Under the pieces are notes generated by a model that saw only the letters and a list, made by a program, of their open reading frames with translations, ran no database searches and was not told the origin of the DNA. This document shows positions 53,909 through 64,000 of a stretch of DNA of 64,000 nt, piece by piece. How positions within the stretch are numbered: position 1 is the stretch's first letter; each line of letters starts with the position of its first letter. Source of the DNA: Zygnema cylindricum (taxonomy: Eukaryota > Streptophyta > Zygnematophyceae > Zygnematales > Zygnemataceae); assembly GCA_037447655.1 (NCBI GenBank), contig JBBHKE010002658.1, positions 54,258 through 118,257 of the forward strand. Direction: 5' to 3'. The translations under genes and the position numbers were made by a program.

Positions 53909-56900
53909 CTCTAGGGTACCAATATTTAATGGAACTGGCTTCATATACTGGGAAAGTATGATGATAGAAGCTCTATGCGAAAAAAGGTTTTGGGGGATAG
54001 TGAGTGGACGATTGGGGCGTCCATCAAGTCTTGGAATTCCTCCAGGATTTAAAGGAAGCAGATTCACCAGGAAAGAGGATTCACCTTCAACGGAGGAAAC
54101 AAAGGAAGGAGAGGTGGTGGACAAAGGAAAGGAGAAGGAGGCGACCACACCAATAGAACCTCGTTTAGCATTCATGTCACCTATTCCGAGGAACGAGGAG
54201 AATGATACTGAAACCTGGGACTTCAACAATATGGCGGCAAAACACTTCATCCTACGCCATCTCACTCAAGGACTTGCATGTCCTCATTTGCAGGTAGAAA
54301 GGGCATCCGATCTTTGGATGGCTCTTATAGAGATGTACCGAAGTGGTACGATTCCGCAACAACAGTTGGCTGATCAGAAAGTTAAGGAGTATGTATACAA
54401 AGGGGGAAATATGTTGGATTTTTGCAATGAGCTTGCTACACTCTTCCTATAGCTAGAGAGTGCGGGAAAATTTTTTAGTGAAAAAGAAAAGGTTAACTGT
54501 TTACTGGTGAAGTTACCTGATGAGTTCGTGAACATAGTTTACCGTGTGCAGGACTTGCCTGACTCAAGGTGGATATGGAACTCAGTGGTAGGGATGATTC
54601 TCGTTCAAGAGAATACAATTGAGATCCGAAGGGGAGGAAAGAGTGGCCAAGCCTTGGCAACAACGACCGATTGGAGGAACAAGGATTCTCGGAAACCTGT
54701 CGGAAACTATTGGGGTAGGGAGCAGAAAAAACAGGCTGACGAGTTCGAACCAAGGGCTCCCAAAGGTTTATGTCATTTTTGTAAGAAACCGGGGCACTAT
54801 ATGGCAGAGTGCACTAAGCTAACCGAGCTTCGGTTAAAGGAGGGGCAGACCAGGGTACCCCGAGAGGAAAGAAAAAGGCCCTTGTCACACAGGTACTTGA
54901 GGCGCAATCTGAGGACGAGGACGATGAGCTCCTTTTGGATGAGGAGTTGGAGGCGAAAAATGAGGTCGAAATTCCACAAAGGCAGAAATGTGCTAACGGT
55001 GGATTGAAAGGTGAAGCACGCTGGATTATAGATTTAGGTGCCTCAATGCACATGTGTAAGGATAGGCACCTGTTCACTAAGATAAGAAAGATTCCCACCG
55101 TAGAGATAGAGTACGGGGATGGGAGGATAGTCACCACTACTCTTGTAGGATCGGTAGATCTTAAAGTGTTAGTAGAAGGAAAGACAACCATATTAACATT
55201 CTCCGATGTATTGTTTATTCCGGAGCTGAACAAAAACCTTATCTCAAAATCAGTATTAGATGATAAAGGTTTTTTCACTTGCACTAGGGAAGGAGTCTTT
55301 ACTGCTAATTTTGAGGAGGATGTCTATTTCATTGCTGAGAAAGGTAGCCATGGGATGTTTAGGCTGGTTTTAAGTAATGAAAAGAAGAAACTTTATTATG
55401 CTGGTGTTCATGATATTATGATGTGGCATAAGAGGCTTGGGCATGTGAATCTAGATAAGTTAAGAGAGATGAAAAAGATGGGAGTGGTGGAAGGGATTCA
55501 GTTCAGTGAGAGTGATAATATAAGTGATTGTAGTGAGTGTGCTCAAGGTAAAGCACACAGATTACCCTTTCCTAAAACAGCCACCTACAAGGGAGAAAAA
55601 CTTCTAGATCTAGTACACACAAATATTTGGGGACCGGCTAGAGTGCCCTCACCGGGGGGGAAGAGATTTATGATGACTATAACTGATGATTGGTCTCGGT
55701 ATTCCCGGGTGTATTTTTTGAAAAACAAGTCAGAAGCTGAGGATTGTTTTAGACAATATAAAGCATGGAGCGAAAAACTCCATGAAACTCCAATCAAGAG
55801 AGTAAGGAGTGACAATGGTGGAGAGTATACTTCTAACCAGTTTGAGGATTTTCTGAGGGAAGATGGGGTCCAACACCAAAAGACAGTTCCAGAAAATCTT
55901 GAACAAAATGGGGTAGCTGAAAGGTTAAATAGAACACTAAGTGATAGTGCTAGAAGTATGTTGTCGGATAAAAAGATAGGAAAAAGGTTTTGGGCAGAAG
56001 CAATGAACTGTGCTAATTACCTCAAGAATAGAGTTCTTACTTCAGCTATAAAAGATCAAACACCTTATGAGAGATGGACAGGCCGGAAACCAGACATATC
56101 TCACTTAAAGGTTTTCGGCAGTCAAGTATTCAGTCTAGATACTGATCTGTCCAATTGGAAGCTAGATCCTAAAGGAAAACCGAGATACTTATTAGGATAT
56201 GATGAGGATGTTAAAGGATATAGAGTTTATGATCTAAAAAGGGAAGATATAATCTTAGTAAAGCATCTAGTAGTTATGGATGAAGGAAAATCTGTGGATC
56301 CCTTCAAATATACGAAGCCAGTAAAAATCAGATTTGAGTCAAAATATTCCGATGACTTTGAGCTTCCTAACTATCCAGCTTTTAGAGAAGATGACATTCT
56401 TACATGTACAAATCAGACCGAAAAGGACTCGGCTGTGGAAACTCCAGTGACAACTCTACCCGAAGCGGAAGACGTGGTGGAAATTGATTCGGAATCAAGG
56501 GATAGGGGAGAAGCCGAGTTTGTTCGAAAGAATCCACGAAAACCATCTATTCTGGCCTCAGATTTTGAAGGGGGGAGGAGAAGTAGCAAAAGACTGCAAG
56601 AAAAATAGGTTAATAACAAGGTAACTAAACTATCTCATCAAGATGAACCTCAAACTTATGGAGAGGCGATGAATTGTCCAGAAAGAAATCGGTGGAAGAC
56701 AGCCATTAATGAAGAGATGGCCTCAATTATGGCAGCCGATACTTGGGAGCTGGTGGATTGTCCACCTAACCGAAAACCAATCGGTTGTAAGTGGGTTTTC
56801 AAACTAAAACTGAACCCAGATAACACAATCGAGCGCTACAAGGCCAGATTAGTGGCAAAGGGATTTACACAAAAGGAAGGAATTGACTACGAGGAAACCT

Positions 56901-58126
56901 TTGCCCCGGTGGTCAGATTTCCCTCCGTCCGCATACTTCTCAGTTTAGCAGCGGCGGAAGACATGGAAGTGCACCAGATGGACATCAAAACAACCTTTTT
57001 GCATGGAGAATTGGAAGAGGAGATCTTCATGCGACAACCCGAAGGGTTTGTGGAAGAAGGAGAGGAGAGTAAGGTATGCCGGCTGATTAAATCTCTTTAT
57101 GGTTTGAAACAGGCGCCTCCACAGTGGAATAAGAAGCTTGATGAGTTTCTTACCGGTCTGGGATATATCCGGATCAGCACAGATCACTCAATCTATGTTT
57201 TCGAAGATGAGGAAGGTTTTATATTTATTGCAATTTATGTTGATGATTTGCTTCTTTTAAGTAAATCAATGGAAAAAATTAATAAACTGAAAATCGATCT
57301 TAAGGGGAGATTTGAAATGAAGGATATGGGGGAAGCAAAATATATTTTGGGAATTCAAGTAGAGAGAGACCGAAAAAGGAAAATTATAAGACTGACTCAA
57401 AAGGAAGCAATAGGGAACATGCTTGAAAAATTTCAAATGGATAAAGCTAATAGTTGTACAACTCCAATGGAGTTGAAGAAGGGAAGTGAGGGGAGTGAGG
57501 AAGAAGGAGTCATAGTCTTAGACGAGGAATTATCTCCTGATGAACAGAAGTTCATGCAGACTATTCCTTATAGGCAAGTAGTGGGAAGTCTAATCTATTT
57601 TATGAATTGTACCCGGCCGGATTTAGCTGCAGCTGTAGGAGTGCTGAGTAGAAGTCTAAATGCTCCCACTAAGAAGGATTGGGAGGCAGCTAAGAGAGTC
57701 CTTAGATACTTGGTAGGAACTAGAGATCTATGGTTGCATTTGGGTGGGGAGAATACTGACATCACTACTTGGAGTGATGCCAGTTATGATGATGCTCCGA
57801 TGAGGAGATGTACTTCTAGATATGTATTATATGTGGGTGATGGGGCTTGCTGTTGGAGTAGCAAACAACAAAAGGTTATTGCTCAGTCCACCATGGAGGC
57901 TGAGTATATGGCCTCTTGCTCTGCTGTAAAAGAATTGATGTGGGTCAAGTCTTTGCTTGGTGAGCTTGGTCACCTTAAGAGTGGTGTGCACAAAATATTT
58001 TGTGATAATCAGGCAGCAATCGCTATTTCTGCCAATCCTAAACACCATTTTAAAGCCAAACACATGGACATCAGACTCAACTTTGTTAGAGAGAAAGTAG
58101 AAAACAAAATAATCAGTTTAGGGTAA
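53898..58126 (+). pseudogene. gag-pol of element I, a few lesions
   Basis: Collinear with A. The Gag frame 53898-54452 starts at the primer-site ATG and ends at TAG, where A has a methionine-glutamate pair. It resumes in phase (54507) through the zinc knuckle CHFCKKPGHYMAEC. A small deletion near 54852 (GACCAGGGTACC) shifts the frame. Pol 54935-56608 holds the protease (DLGA, changed from DSGA), WHKRLGH and the full integrase, then stops at TAG 56606-56608, where A has CAG. Pol 56669-58126 holds RT (YVDD) and RNase H (CDNQAA), ending early at TAA in the C-terminal segment. Four lesions in all. Confidence 0.9.
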
Positions 58127-58231
58127 AAACCTGATAGTGAGATGGTAGCAGATATTATGACCAAACTTGTGCCTTCCCCTAAGTTAATTTTTTGCAGAGA
58201 GAAGTGTGGTCTGAAATTAAAGATTGACAAG

Positions 58232-58244
58232 AAAATAAGAGGAG
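58232..58244 (+). other. polypurine tract of I
   Basis: AAAATAAGAGGAG, one G-to-A change from other copies; abuts the 3' LTR. Confidence 0.85.
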
Positions 58245-59291
58245 TGTAGAAACTAATGGTTTTATTAGTATTTTCTAGGTCTGAAAAGAAATATAGAAGT
58301 CGAGGCAGTCTATCTCTAACTTCTCTCTCCAACTCTCAAACTTGTCGCAGTCACTGAGAAATTGGAGAGGAAGCTAGAGCCATGGCTACCTTGGTTATCC
58401 TGAGGTTTACGGGAAATTTATATTAGGGTTTATTTATTTAAGTAAAAGTCATGTGCCGGCGGCAGGATTTGATCCTTGTACCTACCGGCCGGCAGGCAGG
58501 AAATAGCCGGTAGCCTTAGCCGTTTAGTCTAGCGGTAGTGTTACGTATCATATAGTTTGATATTTATTTAAATATGTATACGTGCGATAAACCATTTAAC
58601 TGAAATGAATTACGGGATACATAGATCCAGTAATATATAATGTACGACTTACGGTACGGACAAAAATCAGTACCGCGCATTTGTTTCGTAAATGAAACAA
58701 ATACCGCGCATGTATTTATTACGGCTACGATTAAAGCCGAATTTAATCGGACGGCCGGGATTAGCGCCGAGATCGCGGAGGAAGATTTCGGCGGTTTGTG
58801 GCCATCGCCACATCGGATGACGCGTGGCGAAATTCCGTTGGATTGTGGAATCTCCGGAGATTATGGCACCGAATCCGGATTTGACATGTGTCGACATTTT
58901 CCATGTCGTACAATGTCCGTACATAAAGTACACCGGCAGCTGTACTTTTGCGTACGGAACTCAATTTTGATTAGTTCCGTACATCAGTAGATAGAGTCTG
59001 TGAGAGAGATAGGACTTAGAAAAATTAGAAGATAGGACCCCCTCTCCCAGAGAGCTTTTGTACAAAAGGTCATCTTTGACCCTCCATAACTTACTGCTCA
59101 GGGGAGCAAATTCAGAGATTCTTTTTGCTATCGACTCAGGGGAGTCTTGCCTTCACAGGGGTGAAGTTGGTCAGAGTTTTTGTCTGCCAGGGAGGCAGTT
59201 ATTTTTGCTTAAACACAAAGGGGTCAGGATTATCCTAGAGGCTTCTTGGAAGCTGTCCACTCTGAGGACTTATGGAGGTCTCAGAGTTTCA
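58245..59291 (+). repeat. 3' LTR of element I
   Basis: 1047 bp, CA terminus intact, followed by the TATTC duplication. Confidence 0.92.
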
Positions 59292-59296
59292 TATTC

Positions 59297-60635
59297 TCCT
59301 CCATTGTCGATCTCAGCGCCAAGATTGGAACTCCATGAAGCTTTTCCGCCCATACTTTGTAGTGTTTGAAGTGAGTGAACACGTCACTTTTATGTTGCAT
59401 GAAGTAAAATTTGGTGTACCTCGAGTAGCCATATGTGAATGTAACCATATAGTGGACGCCTGTAGCCGAAGCCACTTGTGAAGGACTGAGAACACCAGAA
59501 TGTAATAGCTGCAGAACATTGTCCGATCTGTGGTCTGTTTCCTATGGAAATGGCAATCTGTGGATCTTGCCAAGTGAACAGCCATCACATGATTTTATTG
59601 CATAAAAAGTGAGAGAAACTCTATCAACTTTTCCCAAATCCACCATTTTCTTTAAACTATCATAATTCATATGTCATAATATTTTATGCCACAACTCATT
59701 ATCAGATTGGACATTGGAGTAGAGAACATCATTTTATTTATGTTCAGCCATGTCCATCCAGTACATTTTGCTAACATCTCTAGTTCATGTTACTGCTACT
59801 TTTCCTTTCTTGCTAACAACCTGTCTACCTCTTTTCAGAATGATTTCAAAGCCTTTGCTCTCCACTAAGGATGTACATATTTTTTTTTTTTTAAAGTCTA
59901 AAACATACAAAACATTGTGAAGAGTTCTCTTTACCGACTTTCCCCCCACTTCTACCATTAAAGTTACATCACCTTTAGCTAAGGTTTGAACACTCATGCC
60001 ACAAACATAGTAGATACTCTTTGGAGATGTTTGCTGCAAATTTGTAAAAACCGCCTTATTATAGCACGTGTGGGCCAATGCTCCTGTGTCCATGATCCAT
60101 CTTGCATCATTTAGACCCTCCATAGGTGCCGCCATAGCAAATAACTCTGCCTCCTCTTGCTTATTGAAGCTCAGAGACTCATCTGCATCAGTTGAAAAAG
60201 CTAAAAAGAGAGCATTTCCACGAATAGGATTTCGTGAAAAGCCCTAATGATATTGGCTTTGCTGCCAATCTGGCCAATATAAACCTGTCTTATTAGCCTT
60301 TTTCAATTTAGGACAGAACCTGTATCCATGACCCTTCTCAGAACAATAAAAATATGTAGTAGAAGATGGCCTATTCAGCCTATGATTGTACTGATTAAAT
60401 TTATTTTGATTTTGGTTAAACTGACTCCGTTGTGATTAACATGATTTCTTTTGTCAAAGAATGTGGCAAAGGCTTGGACCTTTCCTTCTCCTTCATGGAG
60501 TTTAGTATTAGACTCTTCCTCCAATATAAGATTATTTGCTCTTTGAAATGACCAGCTACCTTTATCATGACTCTTTAGTTGAAGAGACAAAACTTTTATG
60601 GTACAAGGGAGTCTTCTATTAAGCAGAGCTGCTTG
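59297..60635 (-). pseudogene. H gag C-terminus, protease and integrase N-part
   Basis: Minus-strand pieces: Gag C-terminal frame 60590-60375; zinc knuckle remnant near 60346-60308, with the first cysteine replaced by tyrosine; protease 60135-59785 with WIMDTGA and the HNVLYV segment; a WHK relic near 59690; integrase core 59475-59297 with YMVTFTYGYSRYTKFYF and LRSTMEEN, where the catalytic D of SDNG-type motifs is lost. Not functional. Confidence 0.85.
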
Positions 60636-61079
60636 CTAAAACTTAGGAAATGACCCCCTCAGCAAAAGAGTGTGAATCATTAAGTGCACAAAAATTGTCA
60701 CAATACTCGACCATAGTTCCCCTCCAGTATTTGTACCCCCAAATTTTTCCAGCCACCATGAGCTCTTCCTAGACATTCGCTTTCTCAAAAGCAGATTTAG
60801 TGATGCCCAAATCTCTCTCGCCTTCTTCATTTTCAGTCGAGACGAGACCAAATTTTCTGAAATATAAAGAATGAGATTGTTCCTTACCATTGAATTCTTT
60901 TTCGCCCAACCCGGATCAGTTTCATTAAGGGAGCCATCCAAGACCCCCAATAAATCAGCAGTTTTAAACGAAGATTTCCTCCCTCCCTCCCTCCCTCCCT
61001 CCCTCCCTCCCCCCCACCCTCCCCCACCTCCATCTACCGCACCGATCTGATCTTCCCTCCGGATCTGATCCTGATCCAC
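60636..61079 (-). CDS. gag: H Gag N-terminal fragment
   Basis: A 147-residue frame starting MDQDQIRRED, with a glycine/arginine-rich run encoded by the CCCT microsatellite. It then shows GVLDGSLNETDPGWAKKNSMVRN and REIWASLNLLL, typical of copia Gag (UBN2-type). It ends by frameshift before the zinc knuckle. The repeat expansion at the N-terminus is probably secondary. Confidence 0.6.
   Translation of the reverse strand: MDQDQIRREDQIGAVDGGGGGWGGGREGGREGGRKSSFKTADLLGVLDGSLNETDPGWAKKNSMVRNNLILYISENLVSSRLKMKKAREIWASLNLLLRKRMSRKSSWWLEKFGGTNTGGELWSSIVTIFVHLMIHTLLLRGSFPKF
60978..61011. repeat. (CCCT)n microsatellite
   Basis: About seven CCCT units and a C-run lie inside the 5' part of H's gag. They encode the GGREGGREGG tract on the minus strand. 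Confidence 0.85.
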
Positions 61080-61520
61080 CCCTGATCTCCCTCTCTCTCC
61101 CTCTCCTTCCCATCCAAAGCCTAGATAAATTAGTGTGGATGGACCTTATTTTGTGGTGTATACCAACATTGAAGTGGACAAATTTTGGTTACGATTTTCT
61201 TAACTCGTGGAAAAAAAACTCCTATAAAGTTGGTGAAGGGTATAATTTTTAGCTCAATCAAATAAAAAAAGAAGACATTTCAATTCAAACTAGAGATAGT
61301 TTATCGTTTTATTTAAAAAAATAAAAAACTGATTTGCGCCACTTTCCAACAAGTTTTGCCGGATGTTAATGGTGAAATTGTGGAATCTAGACCTAATTTT
61401 ATGATAGTAAAATAATATACTTTGATGTTATCTAATAGTAACCCGACAAATGTCGCATTAATTATTGTTTTCCTCGCTATTTATCAACTATATTTATGGT
61501 CTATGGGATGGTTTTTTAGG
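61080..61520. other. right flank of H, nothing recognised
   Basis: A minus-strand TGGTATACACC near 61165 only loosely resembles a tRNA-Met primer site, and no 5' LTR is found. The rest is A/T-rich. Confidence 0.35.
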
Positions 61521-61524
61521 GCTC

Positions 61525-61945
61525 CCTCTCCCACCCCCTTTTCGTCAAATCTCTCTCATCTCTCTCCCTCTCTCTCTCTCTCCCTCCACACTCCCTCTCC
61601 CTCTCTCTGTTATCCCTCACTCCCTCTCCCTCTCTCTCTCCCACTCAATGTTCCTCTTCCTTATTCTCTCCCTCTCTCTGACGCTCACTCTTCCTCTCCC
61701 TCTCGTGCTCCCTCTCCCTCTCCCTCTCCTACTCAATCTTCCTCCCCCTTCTCCTCTCCCTTCTCTCTAACCCTCACTATCCCTCTCCCTCTCGTGCCTC
61801 CTCTCCCTCTTGCTCTCCCTCTCCCTTTCGTGCTCCCTTTCCCACTCCCTCTCGCTCTACCTCTCCCACTCCCTCTTGCTCTACCTCTCCCTCTCGCTCT
61901 ACCTCTCCCTCTCCCTCTCGCTCTACCTCTCCCTCTCCCTCTAGA
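61525..61945. repeat. C/T-rich minisatellite (CTCCCTCTCCCTCT-like)
   Basis: About 420 bp of CTCCCTCT/CTCTCCCT units with sporadic ACTC and GTGC variants. It drives a 214-codon open frame of leucine, proline and serine, which I do not regard as a gene. Confidence 0.85.
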
Positions 61946-62753
61946 TTTGTTTAGTGATAGTTCATGCGTTGGAGTAAAACAAAAGACAAAAAACTTAAAA
62001 AACATATTTGTGAAAGTACATGCCATGAAAGAGAATTGTACAACAAATTGTGTGGATTGTCATTGACAATACAATGACAAATTTGCCAAGTAAAGCCACT
62101 ATTAATATGATAAGGTTAGTAATAAGACGTTTGAATTTGATTTGTAATCCATTATCTTCTAAGTATTTTGTCTTTTTCACGTCAAACACTCTCAACATTA
62201 ATTGAACATTCATCCTTTGTTATTATTATTTTTCAATTGGTGTTACCGAATACTTGCCATATTCATAAATTTAGGGTTTTAAAGGGTTTTATATGGTTTT
62301 TTCAGGGTTTTTCAGGGTTTTCTAAGGGTTGATTGACGGTAAGACAGTCAACAAAAAAAGAAGTCGAAACCCATAAAGACTGAAAAAGAACGAAAACTCG
62401 AAACGAACTGGATTGCCCCATTTTTTTGTTTTTTAAACTCTCGGAATTGCGAAAAAAATCTGAAATTCCTAAAAAAAACCTTCTGTCTATAATATCGCTG
62501 GTGCGTCAACGGGGCGCGTCCTATACAAAAAAATAGAATAATAGAAAAAAGTCTAGAAATAGCATTAATAGATAACTTAAACTTCTCATAGGAAACAAGT
62601 GCAAAATAACCTAAAAGTGGATGGTAAAGTATTTCATTACTGGATATTTGGTCTTTTCAAAGCGTATCTGACGTTTTTGAATCTGAATTTAAATTTGCGG
62701 ATACATAACCTATATTTTTTTTCAATAATCTCTTAATAATTGTTAGTGTACGG
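61946..62753. other. A/T-rich DNA without recognisable gene
   Basis: A short TTTAGGGTTTTAAAGGG-like stretch at 62270-62330 resembles degenerate plant telomere sequence. No other structure seen. Confidence 0.35.
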
Positions 62754-62975
62754 TACACACCGTGAATAGCTATTAGTGTTAATGTTTTTTTTGCCACTTA
62801 AAACATCCTATCTCGTACACACTTGTCAGATTATGGATCTGACGGTCGCGATTGAAAGCTACGATTCGCACCTTCCGATTGGGGGTCTCCATTTAGAAAT
62901 AGGACAAGGGTGTACGGATAAAAGATGTTTTAAGTGGCGAAAAAATTATTAACACTAATAGCGATACACGGTGTA
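62754..62975. mobile_element. Tc1/mariner-like MITE 8 (short form)
   Basis: 222 bp with TA ends. Left terminus CACACCGTGAATAGCTATTAG-like, right CTAATAGCGATACACGGTG. Interior block as in MITEs 2, 3 and 9. Confidence 0.82.
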
Positions 62976-63008
62976 GTGACGTTTTCAGGATCAGAAGTTC
63001 AGAAATGT

Positions 63009-63229
63009 TACACCCTCTATCGTTATTAGTGTAGACAATTGTTTCGCCACTTAAAACATTTTTTCTCCGTACACGTTTGTCCGATCTTCAATTTGAGACC
63101 GCCAATCGGAAGCTGAGAATCTAACCTTTCAATCGCAACCGTCGGATCCACAATCCGACATGTATGTACGGAGAAAAAATGTTTTAAATGGCAAAAATAA
63201 CATTAACACTAATAGCGATTCACGGTGTA
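63009..63229. mobile_element. Tc1/mariner-like MITE 9 (short form)
   Basis: 221 bp with TA ends. Left terminus CACCCTCTATCGTTATTAG, right CTAATAGCGATTCACGGTG. It lies 33 bp from MITE 8 in the same arrangement. Confidence 0.83.
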
Positions 63230-63529
63230 CTGTACTTTCGTACGTTTTTCATTTCAAAATTCAAATATTTAAATAAGCTTCGTCTCGCGTATTATATTTT
63301 TAGTCTTTTAGAGCTCCGTTTCAGCTCGATATTGTAAAACCCTAAAGTCTTCACAACTAGAATGCATGTTGTGTCTCTTTCTATATACGTTTACTTTAAT
63401 ACATCTTTGTGTAATTTGAAAATTCAATAATGAATTACACAATTGTTAGAAGTTATAGTCAACTGAGCATATTTTCAAATTGAAGGGCAAAGTCAAATTG
63501 AAGGAAAAACTCCAAACTTGTGGGAACAA
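63230..63529. other. A/T-rich spacer, nothing seen
   Basis: No gene or repeat recognised. Confidence 0.4.
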
Positions 63530-63725
63530 TCACATAGATAAAATTTAAAACCTAGAACAAAGCCTAAACCAAAACCTAAACCAACATCAAACCTAAAGTC
63601 AAAACAAGACCTATACCAAAATTAAAATTGCAAAACTCTAATTGCAGAACTTTAACATCAACCTCATTTAAAAATTCTACAACCTTAACCAAACCCTAGA
63701 CTTTACCGCAAATCTAAACCTTAAT

Positions 63726-63852
63726 CCTAAACCTAAACCTAAACCTAAACCTAAACCTAAACCTAAACCTAAACCTAAGCCTAAACCTAAACCTAAACCT
63801 AAACCTAAACCTAAACCTAAACCTAAACCTAAACCTAAACCTAAACCTAAAC
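63726..63852. repeat. (CCTAAA)n hexamer array
   Basis: About 21 tandem CCTAAA units with one G variant at 63779, flanked on the left (63530-63725) by degenerate AACCTAAACC-like words. It is one C short of the plant telomere unit CCCTAAA. Minus-strand translation gives an RF dipeptide run, which is not a gene. Confidence 0.9.
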
Positions 63853-64000
63853 CAAAACCAAAACCTAAGGCTTAACCTAAACTGAAACCAAAACAGACAC
63901 AAATTATACCTATGTTCAAACGAGTCACAAAGAGACATAAAGTGCACTCTCTATTTGGTGCACCCCTTGATACTCCCATGCAATCTCCCACTCTTACATC
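63853..64000. other. window end, nothing seen
   Basis: Short A/C-rich tail of the hexamer array, then plain DNA. Confidence 0.4.

Larger units (their letters stand above)
52846..59291 (+). mobile_element. Ty1/copia element I inside H
   Basis: A complete 6446-bp element with LTRs at 52846-53893 and 58245-59291 and a perfect 5-bp TSD TATTC (52841-52845, 59292-59296). It belongs to A's subfamily; LTR identity by eye is about 97%. The H integrase frame reads across the insertion. Confidence 0.94.
49288..61079 (-). mobile_element. older Ty1/copia element H, split by G and I
   Basis: A minus-strand copia element of a different lineage from A-G and I. Its pieces run from gag (61079) to the 3' LTR start (49420). 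LTR terminus TGTTGAAATATAAAATC follows the polypurine tract CTAAAGATTTATGGGAG (49421-49437). Solo LTR G interrupts RT and element I interrupts integrase. A 5' LTR is not evident to the right of 61079, so H is probably truncated there. Confidence 0.8.

Noticed and set aside
61422-62066. 214-codon leucine/proline/serine frame
   Set aside because: It is the translation of a CTCCCT-type minisatellite; the reverse strand gives an equally long arginine/glycine frame.
63714-63947. RF-repeat protein on the minus strand
   Set aside because: A translated hexamer microsatellite; every frame of such a repeat is open.

Overview
The window is non-genic, transposon-saturated nuclear DNA of a streptophyte (a land plant or a close algal relative). 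Evidence for this is several Ty1/copia LTR retrotransposons, Tc1/mariner- and hAT-type MITEs, and a retrotransposon primer site that matches the anticodon arm of plant-type initiator tRNA-Met. I found no rRNA or tRNA gene, no CRISPR array and no convincing host gene. The species cannot be fixed from the sequence alone.

Layout. 1-830: a ~29-bp minisatellite and plain DNA. 831-7282: copia element A (+), with 1050-bp LTRs, target-site duplication (TSD) GGTTA, and a gag-pol frame broken by one amber codon. 8329-8903: a probable solo LTR (-). ~9081-36192: a nested stack. The old copia element D (-) is split by B (-, 9889-16334) and C (+, 16499-22907), both in its 3' LTR, and by E (+, 24267-32166) in its pol. 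E itself contains solo LTR F (26839-27885). 36193-47322: DNA-transposon territory. It holds seven MITEs with TA duplications and termini CACCGTGAATCGCTATTAG or close variants, two hAT-type MITEs with perfect 8-bp TSDs in inverted orientation, one small transposon nested inside a MITE, and a ~950-bp hAT-like element holding a 62-bp tandem array split by a MITE. ~49288-61079: a second stack. An older copia element H (-) of another lineage is split by solo LTR G (50848-51883) and by copia element I (+, 52846-59291). 61080-64000: C/T-rich and (CCTAAA)n simple repeats plus two more MITEs.

Elements A-G and I form one copia lineage with LTRs of about 1.03-1.05 kb. In the elements with internal sequence, the LTR is followed directly by GGTTATGGGCCCACC or a mutated form of it. 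That 15-mer is complementary to the internal anticodon stem-loop of initiator tRNA-Met, not to its 3' end. This is the priming style known for Drosophila copia, which uses a tRNA half-molecule. The ATG in this site is the complement of the CAU anticodon and lies in the gag frame, so gag coding runs through the primer site, possibly from an ATG inside the LTR. The last ~250 bp of the LTR is a chain of about nine small perfect stem-loops, several with AGGG loops. The LTR middle carries a second stem-loop whose arms differ between subfamilies but stay complementary. These two structures and the primer/start-codon overlap are the most unusual signals in the window.

Most copies are defective. A is closest to intact. 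B has one frameshift in the gag zinc knuckle, and B and I share a protease motif change (DSG to DLG). C, E, D and H are riddled with stops.
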